Shown piece by piece: positions 48,135 through 59,403 of a stretch of DNA of 64,000 bases; position 1 is the stretch's first letter, and each line of letters starts with the position of its first letter. A program made the position numbers and the translations under genes. The DNA lies in NCBI GenBank assembly GCA_964017155.1, contig OZ024860.1, positions 48,216,752 to 48,280,751 of the forward strand, read 5' to 3'. The notes under the pieces were generated by a model that saw nothing but the letters and a program-made list of their open reading frames with translations, made no database searches and was not told where the DNA came from. This DNA is from Oasisia sp. SBJ-2009. Taxonomy: Eukaryota > Annelida > Polychaeta > Sabellida > Siboglinidae.

Positions 48135-50850
48135 TGAATGGATTCAAGTTTCATGGCAAGTCACAATTTGTCACATCTCAACATTTTTTTAATGTTACAG
48201 AGAAGTCTCAATTCTCACAGGTTTTTTGGTGCTTTTTGCATGTTTATGTCACATCAACTTTGCTTTTGTCACATATGCGAAACACAATATTTGTCAGTGA
48301 AATGTGTGAAAAAAGGAACCACCACTTGATGCAGCATAACATAACTGTAAACCCAACAAAACACTAACAGCCTACTTGGCTCAGCAGTTTACAATACATG
48401 TATGATGAGTATTGAAAATTAGTGAATGAACATAAGTTTGATCCGGAGCTGGGTCCGTCAGTTACCTTCAAGTATACTATTGTAAAGCAGGCTAGGGTTC
48501 TGATATTTATGTTTGATCAACATGATCAATATGTTTGATCAACATGATCAAGTTAATCAGTATCCCTTGGGCTACATTTGAAGTATATTATTGATATGTT
48601 AACATCATCCAGCCAGTTATTCAATCGCTTGAATCCTGTTCATTCACCACCCATACCTTGTTTCATTTTTTTAAACAAATTACCCATATCTGATGGACCA
48701 ACAAAAGATAACATGACATATTAGATATTAACAAATCGAAAGAAATTTAAAAAGCAAGGGTAATGCAATTCTTGCAAAATCTAACTAATCACAGCCAAAA
48801 CGAAACTTAGATCATTTATCATTGATTTAATGTTCAAAATGGTTACGGGTGAGAGCCATTCTTGCCAGTTTCATGAGAGCTGGGTACTTTTTTCTCCTGT
48901 GGGTCTTGTCATCTTTCCAACTTTACTCCAGTACACATCAATTGTTTCATACTTCACCACTTGGTCACTCTGGGCAGTGTCTTCTTCCTCCACCTCATCA
49001 TCAGTGTTCTCGGAAGTATGACAATGCCAATCCTCTGGCATTTCATTTGACATGTACTCCAACCATTCATCGGACAACTTGTCAATCTCTCCTATCGGGA
49101 AGGCCTTGATCCGTGTGGCAACTTGCCTGATTGTTTCCTTCGACTGCAGGGAATTTCTGACGATAGGGTATAACACCTTTAGGTAACGCAGGAGGGAATT
49201 CTTCAGTTGGAATGTCCTGAGTAACTCGCTGATACCCTTCCGATAGAGTTGCTTTGCCTTTCTAAAAATGAGGAACAAGAAGCGTCCGATATCTTCTTGC
49301 CATCCTTCAACTTATTCAGTTCTGTTTTTCCCGCTTCACCGATGTTGACCTCTCTCAACCAGTTCTCTTTTTTGTCTAAGTCAACTTCATAGAGTTCTTT
49401 GCCAGACTTGTCACCAATGGCTACTGGTGTGAGACACCTTCTCATCAGCTGAAGGACCAAGGCACTCATCTCATCGTACAGGATACGAGTTAGAGGTTCA
49501 GACGTTTGAAACATCCTGGTGATCATCGAGAACAATTCGAGTAATAACTTGTTGAAGTACATCTCTGCCAGGATCAGCTTGTCTTGCAGTATTTGGCAGA
49601 TTGTCTTCACTCTTCCACTGTCTTTCTCCTTGTCCGACAGGTCTTTCAGGAAGTATTGCTTCAGGGCTGGCAACTGCGCTGCAAATCTAACAACAACATA
49701 TTCAACTGTTGTCCATCTAGACTCAATATGACGTAGGAAGAAATGGTTGGTGACCTTGACTTTACCTTGGGCTAATTCATAATCTTCCCTCTTAGCAGCG
49801 GAGTACTTGAAACACTGACACACTTCCAAACCAAGTGTATCTCAATACTGGAATTGAATGCTTCAAAAGCAGCGGAGAAGGCACTGTGAGTGTTGTTGAT
49901 GTTACCTATATCCACAATATCCTAGTTGAGATATAGTATTGCCTTCTTCTGCATAGCTTTCAAGACACTAGGACCATCAGAAGACAGTTGCAGTAACTTG
50001 TCGTGATACAAGCCACTGAGGGCATACATGACATTAGCTTTCAGTTGTTCTGCATTTGCATGGCCCATGTTGAATAATTTGAGATGTTGAACAAGGACCT
50101 GTTCACAATCCTCAGGCCAATACCTAACTATTACATCAAACTGACGCCAGTGCTTGAAAGTAGTTGTCTCATCAACCTGAATGCTATACACAGGAGCTTT
50201 ATTCCTAATGTCATTCTCAATCCGAGCATGGAACAACGGCCCTAGTCCATCAAATGTTTTGTTTACAGCGACAATATTTTGCGATAGCTGAATCGGGAAA
50301 CATGAGTGGCATCATATCTGAGACATGATTGGCTACAAGGAATGGCATGTTATTCACAACTGTGCATGTACACCAAATAGCTTCAGCAAAAGCAACATTG
50401 TCCTTCAAAGAGCGTTTTTTCCCCACCCATCTTCAGTACTGTCCGACGGTTTAATGAATTGAAACATATCCTCTTGACTCTCTTGGATCTTTTTCAGCTT
50501 TCCATTACCTTGAATCAGCTTCACCACCCCGGGAATAAATCCACCTTGGCTATGGCTGGGATGGGCCACACTAACATGCTCACCAACTACCCGTGTAATT
50601 ACCATTATTGAATAATTTGCAATCTTCTCAAACGAAAAATAGAAAAATTGTATTCGATTTATTCACAAAAAAGTGGCAGGTAAGCATGTTTTGAAATGTC
50701 ACACCAATTCCTGTTTGTCACAACATCTTACTGATCACTTTGTCACATTTTGTCACAGAATTCTCAAAATGTCATAACATTTCACAGAATTTCAGGCAAG
50801 CAAGTTTTAACACAGAATGTCACCATGTCACAGGGAATCCATTATCTGAG
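48135..50850 (-). mobile_element. Decayed hAT-like DNA transposon
   Basis: The transposase remnants are flanked by subterminal fields of TTGTCACA-like motifs on both sides (48165-48290 and 50690-50840). Tentative termini are AATGGATTCAAG at 48135 and its rough reverse complement GGGAATCCATT ending near 50844. The ends are imperfect and I could not find a convincing 8-bp target duplication. It lies in the e7-e8 intron. Confidence 0.65.
48871..50605 (-). pseudogene. hAT-like (ZBED-type) transposase remnant
   Basis: Minus-strand pieces in order: a first frame (50605-50405) ending DGWGKNAL; then KDNVAFAEAIWCTCTVVNNM and MFPDSAIAKY (50400-50260); then YSIQVDETTTFKHWRQFDVI and LQLSSDGPSVLKAM (50236-49922); then DIGN...THSAFSAAFEAF; then FLRHIESRWTTVEYVVVRFA, LPALKQYFLKDL, FQTSEPLTRILYDEMSALVL and YEVDLDKKENWL (49829-49310); then LKNSLLRYLKVLYP, EIDKLSDEWLEYM and YWSKVGKM (49278-48871). 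The layout follows hAT-type transposases of the ZBED class found across animals. Several stops and frameshifts break it, and the C-terminal dimerisation part is missing. Confidence 0.7.
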
Positions 50851-51054
50851 TTTGTACATTCCATATGTAATTTTTAATAATCTACTTTGCTAAATGTTTT
50901 ATCATTTTTGTCCTGACCCTTTAATCAGTCAACATGTGTATATATTCATAGTAATGACCATTTACAATGTCTTAATCTACTTCATTGTATCGTTTTATAA
51001 TCCTACCGGATATTCTAATTAGTAACAATCGTATAAATATATATATATATTTAC

Positions 51055-51129
<75 letters not shown>

Positions 51130-51435
51130 TATATATAGTTATGCGTTCATATAGTTTCACTAATATAAATTACAAAACTATTATAATATCAGTCGTAATG
51201 TCTTATTATACCACTATTGCTGCCCGTTAATACACTTTATTGATATTATAACGACATTTCTGAGGTGTATCGGCTGGGGAACAACCGCAAACGATATCAC
51301 CATTATTTCAGTTACAAACATTTTTAATCCCTACACACTGATTACCAAATTATATGCCAAGAAACCGTCAAAGTAATTCTGAAATACCTTCAATTTGCTG
51401 TGTTATTTTATATATAAACTATATGATAATCTTAC
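50851..51435. repeat. Non-coding stretch with (TA)n at 51065-51136
   Basis: A TA microsatellite of about 70 bp lies in otherwise plain AT-rich DNA downstream of the e7 donor. No gene. Confidence 0.85.
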
Positions 51436-51648
51436 CAGATACTCCAAACACTTGTACCTCGCAGAATGAGAGGCCTATCGCTTGCCTTCCAGTACTAGCG
51501 ATTCTGACGATTCTGCCCTTCACTCCAGGCAAACAAGAAATGCGTCGTGTTTCGCTGAACGACAGATATTGTCCCGTTGTTTGACACATCTTGACATCTT
51601 TTGAATTTGGCTTCCGTGCTTCGACTTTAATAGCTGGTAAACGTAGCC
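51436..51648 (-). CDS. Lectin exon e7 (type B), not preceded directly by a type A exon
   Basis: The acceptor is TGATTTTGCCAG and the donor GTAAGA (51435-51430). The exon is 213 bp, phase 1 at both ends. The reading is GLRLPAIKVEARKPNSKDVK, MCQTTGQ, SETRRISCLPG, VKGRIVRIA and LSFCEVQVFGVSG. All three Cys are present. The exon just upstream (e6) is also type B, so e7 either is skipped, is joined as a half-domain, or completes the earlier type A exon e4 by skipping e5-e6. Confidence 0.9.
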
Positions 51649-52116
51649 CTGGCAAAATCAGGCCAATGTATCAAATCGTTAAAACAACACGTAGCAATGC
51701 AAAACAAATGTACCGAACAAAAAACTTACACTTTCAACACGTTTCTCTCAAAACACAATAAACTCCAAAATGCTGAACACTTCACGATGTCGCTATATTG
51801 AGTTTATGCAAAGACCAACAAGAAATCGCCAGGTTTTATTTTTGGTAATTTATTTACGTGACTTCCATTAATATTGCAGCGTGACAACTCCTAGATCAAA
51901 CACACTTTTAAAAGTCACTTTAGAAAAATGCGGCTACGATTGTGTTATAATATACAAGACATTTGTGGAGGTCAGAATCTTGATGTAATATAAGACGAAA
52001 TGTCTAAGCACGTCACGTGTTCTTTTGATGGCCTGATGGTGTTACATCAACAACAATTCAATTAGAGCGGGGCGTTAACTGTTTCCTTTATACGTGGTTA
52101 TGCTTTGGGGTCTTAC
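51649..52116. other. Intron between e6 and e7
   Basis: 468 bp without a visible type A exon in any minus frame and without recognised repeats. Confidence 0.65.
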
Positions 52117-52329
52117 CATTTATCCCGTACACTTCCACCTCGCACAGAGTGAAGTTACCCAGTTTGCCTTGTTTGATCCTGATGATACTGCCAACCGTAC
52201 CCCTTTTGCACGGGAATCTTCTTGAGAGTTGAATATCAGATGCTGTTCCCTTGAATGATGCACATTCCGTAACTCGGAGAGTAGCATCAGAAATAGCTTC
52301 GATCACAATCATATTCTTTTTCTTTTCCC
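52117..52329 (-). CDS. Lectin exon e6 (type B)
   Basis: The acceptor is TTACTGCAAATAG and the donor GTAAGA (52116-52111). The exon is 213 bp, phase 1 at both ends. The reading is [49 protein letters not shown] and [13 protein letters not shown]. All three Cys are present. With e5, 660 bp upstream, it forms one domain; the junction codon is Trp (T from e5, GG from e6). Confidence 0.92.
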
Positions 52330-52432
52330 CTATTTGCAGTAAGAGAATATTGTTCATAAACGATATTCCGGAATGTATGTATGTATATAAGTATATGTGT
52401 ATGTATGTACGTATATATGTGTGTGTGTGCGT

Positions 52433-52434
52433 GT

Positions 52435-52502
<68 letters not shown>

Positions 52503-52649
52503 CACACGTACACATTCACGCATACATGCTAACATATATGCACACATATGTGCGTATGACATTGTATGATACTAAGCGCAGTCATAATGCATACATTATA
52601 TATATATATATATATATTATAACATACATAATATATATTATACCATACG

Positions 52650-52687
<38 letters not shown>

Positions 52688-52741
52688 GTAAATGTATTAT
52701 ACACACTCAATCGCACACATCAGCGAACACATACTCAAACA

Positions 52742-52820
<79 letters not shown>
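52433..52820. repeat. Microsatellite cluster: (TA)n, (TA)n, (CACG)n-(CA)n
   Basis: TA at 52433-52500 and 52598-52682, then CACG units at 52740-52792 running into CA to 52820. All lie in the 660-bp intron between e5 and e6. Frames of YIYI and HARTHA type are repeat translations. Confidence 0.95.
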
Positions 52821-52823
<3 letters not shown>

Positions 52824-52989
52824 CACACTTATAATGATATGGAAATTACTGTTTCCATGGGCAGACAGACTAGGGCATTAGGATTGGTATCACACATTTT
52901 CCAAATAGAATATATGATGATTGGGTTCAGTTCTGCGACGTCAATAATTATGATAGTCATATCAATCAATCATACTCTATATTACTCAC

Positions 52990-53196
52990 AAGTTTTTTCT
53001 CCAGTTATGACAACCTCCCCGATATCATAGACGGCTTGTAAATCAACACTCCACCAAGCATTATCGTGATAACCGGTACGACTGCAGCTGCCCTGGTTCA
53101 ACGTATTTGTCCGTATACCATCCACTGCTTTCGATGACACATACATTTCGTGTGTAGATGACTGGTTGGTTGGCTTGTTACGAGCCAGATTATGTG
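52990..53196 (-). CDS. Lectin exon e5 (type A)
   Basis: The acceptor is TAATATTTACAG and the donor GTGAGT (52989-52984). The exon is 207 bp, phase 1 at both ends. The reading is HNLARNKPTNQSSTHEMYVS, SKAVDGI, GSCSRTGYHD, AWWSVDLQAVYDI and EVVITGEKT. The N-terminal strands, AVDG and first Cys match the family well. The final RxDCCG is replaced by TGEKT, so the vicinal Cys pair is missing. It pairs with e6. Confidence 0.92.
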
Positions 53197-53299
53197 CTGT
53201 AAATATTAATTTCAAGTTATCAAATTGATTTTGATCACACTCATCAGTTGTTCGGCCGTCTCGGCAGTGTTTACATTTATTGTTATAAAATATATAGGG

Positions 53300-54435
53300 T
53301 GGTCATGGCATCAAATAGTCTGAAGAAAGTCAGAAGAAAGCAGAAGTTAGACCAAGACAGTCTGATCATATTATTGGACAAGCAGGATAGCGAAACCCAT
53401 CATCAAGATGATATCATAGAACGAAAAGAAAAATTATACTCCGCGCTATATGATAGTGAACAGAGTGCCATATCCCACACTGATCCAAATGAGGTACCAG
53501 AGATAACATCATGGGACGTGGAAGAATCACTACGACTGATACATGTACACGGGCGTCGATCGGTGGGAGCCGCGTCCCCCCGTCCACTTTTCAGCGTGGA
53601 GACAATATAGGAATTCCCCCCCCCCCCCCCACTTTTCAGTTCAAATAAATTGCGAGGCATATAGCCTGAATCACCACTCCTTTCTCTTAAAAGACGTTGC
53701 AATGGACTAGCTAGACAATAAACTCGCGATATCAAGTTCCGACAAGCCATTAAAACATGTACTAGATAACTTGCTTAGCTGGTCACAGCGCGCAAATTGA
53801 TCTTACTTCAGTCAGTAATCATCATGCCGGGCTTCGCCGCTACCGGGCCTATCAGTTTTCAACCTTGTGTTGATATTATTAATAAGCTCTAGCCATCAAG
53901 CACATTGTAAATGATGACATTTGTGTAGCATTTTCACCCCTCTCCTGTTTGTCGCGTATCGCCTACGGCAGAAGCGGCAGATTCCTGCACTGTAAGTAAC
54001 TTATTCCCGTTTGAGTGATGAGACATTTCCTTGGCAAAATGTTGGATTGGGAAGTTCTACACAGCATGGACGTCGATCGATGGGGGACGAGGAGGACGCG
54101 TCCCCTACTTTTCACCCGGAGGGGGTGAGCATAGGAAATATCCGCACACTGCTTAGTTCACAAAACAAATTTATATGCGTATATATAGTGAGACTGATCA
54201 CTCCCCTCTCTTACAAACCCTACATCGGTCTAGAAATACAATTAATAAACATTATACGAGTTCAGATACAAACGTCCGACTACCTAGTGGAAAATCATTA
54301 GATGTATTGCTTGGTTGGCCGCAGCCCGCAACTTGATCTTAGTCCGGTAAATATTCATCATGCCGGACTCTGTCAATTTGCACCCTTTTGTTGATATATT
54401 AATAGGCTTTAGCTTTCAAGCAAATTATAGTTTAT

Positions 54436-54494
<59 letters not shown>

Positions 54495-55935
54495 GACATA
54501 TTATATGTATATGTTATGCATACATATATGTATTTATAATTTGGTCCCCACTTCCCCCCACTTTTTAAACCGGATCGACGTCCCAGACTACGATATATTA
54601 AGAATGGGACAGCAACAGGCAACTACAATATAAACATCGATATATTAAAAGTAGGAGGTAATAACATCTCGAAAACACTTGCTAAGCTGTACACTAAATG
54701 CTTATCAGAAAGACGAGTATGCGTTGCGTGGAGGAACGCAACGATGATGATAATCTCGAAGACGGGAAATAAGAAAGACTTCAAGAATTACAGACCGATA
54801 TGTCTACTATCAAATAGTTATCAAGTACACACGAAAGTACCAACGACAAGGCTAGAGAAGACATTCTACGACAACCAGCCACGACAGCAAGCTGGATTCA
54901 GAAGCGGATTCTCCATGACAGACCACATCCACGTATTAAACCAACTGAAGGAGAAGTGCAAATAATATAATATCCAACTCTGCATCGCATTCGTCGACTA
55001 CGAGAAAGCCTTCGACTCAGGGCAAACTAAAGCAGCATTGACCTCGCTTCAAGAACAGGGGGGAAAAGATGTGCACATCTACACCAACAGCTAACTACAC
55101 AAAGAAAGCAACATGATCAATATCAGGAGAGGAGTACGACAGGGAAATACCATATGGTCCAAACTGTCCACGGCAGCACTCGAAAACGTGCTCGGACGAC
55201 TGACTTGGGGAACCACAGGATTGAAGATAGACGGCGAATATCTTAGTCACCATCGGTTCGCCGACGAATACTCATATGCGCTAATACGCCACATGAACTG
55301 AAACAAAAGCTACAGGAATTAGCTGATGAAGTTGGAAATCACGGTCTGAAAATGAACAGGGCGAACACAAGGGTGATGGTAGAAAAAGACACACCAACAT
55401 TATATGTCAACACCACTCAGATGGAGAACGTTGAAAGCTACATCTATCTGGGACAGAGATACAGCACAAAAGACAAAAACAAAGAGATTCAAAGAAGAAT
55501 CACAGCCGGGTGAACAGCATTCGCGACATCTTCAAGGGCAACATTGGAACATGCTTGAAGAAGCAATCTATAACTCATGCGTAAATCCAGTATGTTAGTT
55601 AACACATACCGGGACAGAAAAACACACATTTGGGTAAGAGAAAAGACAGAGGTCACAGACGTAATTGAACAAGTCAGAAGGCTGAAATGGACCTGGACAG
55701 GACACGTCTGCAGGACACGAGATAACCGATTGATACAGCGTAATACCACCTGCAAAAATACCTAGAGGAAAATACCTAGAGGAAAACCGACGAAGAGTTG
55801 GAGAGACGAACTAGACGACTACTGAAATGGTACCATCTGGCAGAGGATAGCGCACGATATGCAAATTTGGAAGCAGCATGCTGAGGCCATCGCCCAACCA
55901 CGGGACACTATGGCTGTACAATGGTGAATGATGAT
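53300..55935 (+). mobile_element. Broken RTE-like LINE (reverse transcriptase part), split by an insertion
   Basis: The first piece (53305-53540) reads SLKKVRRKQKLDQDSLIILL, DDIIERKEKLYSALYDSEQ and EITSWDVEESLRLI. After the insertion it resumes at about 54596 as IKNGTATGNYNINIDILKVG, then KDFKNYRPICLLS, QQAGFRSGFSMTDHIHVLNQ, CIAFVDYEKAFDS (first catalytic block), INIRRGVRQGNTI, and HHRFADEYSYALI, where the FADD motif has become FADE. It ends WKQHAEAIAQPRDTMAV. There are stops at 54963 and 55093 and frame changes near 55275 and 55570. It is a pseudogene, lies in the e4-e5 intron and is antisense to the host gene. Confidence 0.8.
53545..54593. mobile_element. Insertion in the RTE-like LINE, containing two related units
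   Basis: Removing it joins EESLRLI to IKNGTATGN in the LINE. Unit 1 (53545-53920) and unit 2 (54062-54430) share 'cgtcgatcg.tgggg', 'cccc.acttttca' and 'tcatcatgccgg', followed by 'ttgttgatat.ttaata'. The right end (54540-54592) carries the inverse of the start, 'aaaccggatcgacgtccca'. CTACGA occurs at both junctions (53529-53534 and 54587-54592) and may be the target duplication. A TA tract lies at 54437-54492. No coding region. Confidence 0.6.
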
Positions 55936-55962
55936 GTTGACATGTGAGCATGTTAATGTATC

Positions 55963-55967
<5 letters not shown>

Positions 55968-56022
<55 letters not shown>

Positions 56023-56060
56023 GTTACGTTTACAAGAAACAATCATATGTTTCCTTCGCC

Positions 56061-56119
<59 letters not shown>
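55968..56119. repeat. (TA)n and (TC)n microsatellites
   Basis: TA at 55968-56020 and TC at 56063-56119, separated by about 42 bp of unique DNA. They directly follow the RTE-like LINE's 3' end. Confidence 0.95.
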
Positions 56120-56121
<2 letters not shown>

Positions 56122-56519
56122 CGATGCTATTGCTCACATTGGACTCACTTATATGAGAAGATTAACTGTATGTGTATACTTACCTAGTTTAATTATATAT
56201 TTATTCACTATTATTATTATTTTACTATGCAATTGATATTCCTTTTCTTATCACATATATTTCTTGCAACTTGTTTTACTGTATTATATTTCTAGACATT
56301 ATTGGTAAATCATTCTCAAACAGTGAAGCGTCACACAAATAATACATTAAGGTATTTGTGATTCCATTTGAATAACATATACCATATTTTATTCAAATCA
56401 AATCATAAATACGTTAATTTATTCTTTATGTGATGATTGATTAACTGTTTGAGAATGATTGACCAATAAAATACAGTAAAAGAGGAACCGGAGAGTATGT
56501 TGTAGTCTCAGGTTCCTAA

Positions 56520-56521
<2 letters not shown>
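56120..56521. other. Non-coding stretch with a short inverted pair
   Basis: 'ggtaaatcattctcaaacagt' near 56305 faces 'actgtttgagaatgattgacc' near 56443, a perfect or near-perfect inverted pair of about 18-20 bp. It may be the ends of a small MITE of about 160 bp. Confidence 0.5.
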
Positions 56522-56600
<79 letters not shown>

Positions 56601-56606
56601 TGTGTC
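56522..56606. repeat. (TG)n microsatellite
   Basis: About 85 bp of TG, starting about 64 bp inside the intron after e4. Confidence 0.97.
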
Positions 56607-56670
56607 CGCGCGCAAACTGAACATATTATTTAGTAAACGATTCCTAGCATTGCTTTACATCTGGCCTTAC

Positions 56671-56898
56671 CACGGATTGGCGGAGTGATTATAACAATAG
56701 CCTTGACTTCGTAAGTAGCTTGCAGGTCAACCTGCCACCAAGCTTCAGGTGTAGAACGTGTGTAACTGCAGGTATTCAAATCCAAATCGACCGCCTTCAT
56801 TGCTCCGTACTTTAAGCTACTGGTGGACGACTGGGAGGCTTTTTTATATCGAGCCACGTTCAGCTTCAGTTCACGATCTTTCTTGCTAGTGATCATGT
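56671..56898 (-). CDS. Lectin exon e4 (type A), followed by another type A exon
   Basis: The donor is GTAAGG (56670-56665), phase 1. The upstream end is uncertain: the acceptor GTTGGTAG before 56898 gives 228 bp with phase 1, but its pyrimidine tract is poor; a TACTTAG site 36 bp further up has better context but the wrong phase for the family. The reading is MITSKKDRELKLNVARYKKA, SQSSTSSLKYGAMKAVD, NTCSYTRST, AWWQVDLQATYEV and IVIITPPIRG. The first Cys and WWQVDL are kept; RxDCCG is lost. The next lectin exon downstream is e5, also type A, with no type B exon visible between. Confidence 0.8.
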
Positions 56899-58080
56899 CT
56901 ACCAACGCACACATTTCACTAAGTACAACCGCAAAAAGATAAATACTTCAATTAATACTGGTATACAGGTTTTAAAACTGTGCGGAATTGTTACCTTAAA
57001 CCGAAATCGAATGATTGCATTACTTAAATGAAATATAATGTATACATGAAATACAAATTACATTTCCGCTAAAAACAATAGTTACGTCTCACTTAGAATA
57101 TTACCTACAACTGATCGATGCGACAAGATGGGCAGATGTATGCCAGAACAAATAGAAAGGGGAGTAACATAAATGATTGCAACACTGAGTGATATTAGTT
57201 ATGAAATGCGTCTAAATGAATACAGTTGAACACAGCACAGCTAGAGACTAGGAAGTTGGGAGATCACACAGAAATATTTAAATATTAACTGGCTATGACA
57301 CTATTTATTATCCAAGAAATGTACAACGTCTGCAGTGTGCAGTTTCGTCAGAAAACTTGTGCAAATTGACTTTTATTTGCATACGTATACTGTCCCAACC
57401 ATGTCGATGTTAAAACATATCCGTACAGGTCAGGATACAGATAAAACATATGTAAAATGCTGATCGATGTTTGCATTTTTACAAAACATAGCAAATGTTT
57501 TTTAAAAAAATTCAAAGACTGACGAACGGTAAAGCTACTCTCGTGGTATGCAATCCTTTTAAAGCAAGCATTCTACCGCAATTTTGTTTTATGTCACGAC
57601 CTTGTTATCATAACTGGTACGGCAATCATATCAGGTAAAACATAAATATAAACTCTCACTTTCATTTCTACAATTGGTTCCAGGAACATATAATTTTCCT
57701 ATCGGACACGTTAAAACGTTGTTGTTGGTAGTTTCTGATGAGAGGCATTGAATGAATAAGTATTTGATATAAACACATCACACATATAATTTGGTGCAAT
57801 ACCTAAATATCTATAATATCTTTATTATAATATCTTTTTTTTCATCTTTAAAAAATATGTAACAGTAATGTCCATTATCTTTAAATAAGTGATTTGCGTT
57901 ATGTTAATTAGAAAACAAATGCAATTAAACCAGAATGAGATTCCTGGCAAAGCCACTTTGTCAAGTGGTAAATGGAAGCTTAACAAAAACACATGTTGCA
58001 TGTCAAGTATTGCATCATGGAAGAGCGTAAGATCAAACGATAACTGTGGGTACTGATTCTGCACAGGTTTATATGCATAC
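56899..58080. other. Intron between e3 and e4
   Basis: No gene or distinct repeat is recognised. The 57825-58064 minus frame is AT-rich translation without a motif. Confidence 0.55.
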
Positions 58081-58287
58081 CGCCATATACTTCCACTTCA
58101 CACAAGGTTAGTGTTCTAGGCTTTGTTCCACTCATTCTTATCCTGACAATACGACCCACGGAGCCAAGGCGACACCCGATGTGTCTCGTCTCGTTCGTTT
58201 TAATGGCTGTCGTAATCTCTTCACACACCGAAGCTGGTGAATTCCTCGATATTTGTGCCTCGATGACAAAGTCATACAGCTTCTCAC
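58081..58287 (-). CDS. Lectin exon e3 (type B)
   Basis: The acceptor is CATCATTCAG and the donor GTATGC (58080-58075). The exon is 207 bp, phase 1 at both ends. The reading is GEKLYDFVIEAQISRNSPAS, VCEEITTAIK, NETRHIGCRLG, SVGRIVRIR and [11 protein letters not shown]. All three Cys are present. Joined to e2 it restores R-R-D-C-C-G-E-K, which fits the family R-x-D-x4-R/K sugar-site signature across the splice junction. A CA-rich microsatellite lies about 58 bp upstream of the acceptor. Confidence 0.93.
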
Positions 58288-59070
58288 CTGAATGATGAAA
58301 GAGAAAGGTGGAATACACATTCACACCATACCATGTCACGTGCGCGCACACACACATATACACACGCACGAACACACATATGCACACACACAGGCACACA
58401 CAACGTAAATAACAAGTACTATTAAAGTAAGTGACATATGAACAAAGTTGTGAATATATGTAGCGCTTGGCATTCAATAACACACATGTCCAATGAAGTG
58501 GCATCTACGTTTGGTCATCAATTACCCAGAAAATCATTAGACAGGGTATGTTAGTTTTCTGTCAACATATTGAAATGTCCTATCAGTTGTTTTAATCTGT
58601 TAATCAAAGAAACTCTATGGGACATCATGCAACAAACATTATACTTTTATCTAAAATGTTCGGTTTTTACTATTTGGAAATCAAGAAATCGGGCCGCTGA
58701 CCCCACCTAGTGGGAAAAGGCGAAGAAGATGCAGTTCGGTTATATTCAAACCTATGCACATTTGTAGGTTTATCAACGTTTAGCGACTTTCCGCACCTGC
58801 AATACTGCCATCATATAAATTCTGAAATTGCGATTAACGCTTCAATGCTTTGAAGTATGAAAGGAAACTACACAAAACATAGTGTGATGATTGAGCTACC
58901 TTTTACCCATTTCGATTACATGAATAAACATTAATATAAATATGCATCCATATGTTAGTACCAATTGTGCTGCAAGTATACCACCTCGAGTATGTCACAG
59001 AATTGTACGAGCGTCATAAGAGCTAAGAATGAGCATGTGTTATCAACGCCAAACCAACAATTCTACTTAC

Positions 59071-59301
59071 CGCAGCAGTCGCGCCGGTTAAGTATCACCA
59101 CCAACTTGATGTCATACACGGCTTCCAGGTCAACTTGCCACCAGCTGCCACGGGTCTTCGAGGTTTTTGTGCAGTGGGTTCCCTGCAGCCTACCCGTGAG
59201 GTCGCCATTCACCGCGTTATTTGGATTCCAGTGAGACTTTCCAAACTGTTGTGTTTGTTTCCCGTGGGCTAAGTTAATCTTCATATATCTTGGGTACTTC
59301 A
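59071..59301 (-). CDS. Lectin exon e2 (type A), best-preserved sugar motif with e3
   Basis: The acceptor is GGTCATATTTCAG and the donor GTAAGT (59070-59065). The exon is 231 bp, phase 1 at both ends. The reading is VKYPRYMKINLAHGKQTQQF, NPNNAVNGD, GTHCTKTSKT, GSWWQVDLEAVYDI and LNRRDCCG. It keeps the first Cys, WWQVDL, RxD and the vicinal CC. The His expected two residues after the first Cys is Lys, although a His precedes that Cys. AVDG is AVNG. A (GCGT)n microsatellite lies at 59375-59403. Confidence 0.93.
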
Positions 59302-59371
59302 CTGAAATATGACCAATATGTGTTCTGATATTCGTGCGCAAGAATGTGTGTGGTTTGAGCGTGTGTGTGTC

Positions 59372-59403
<32 letters not shown>

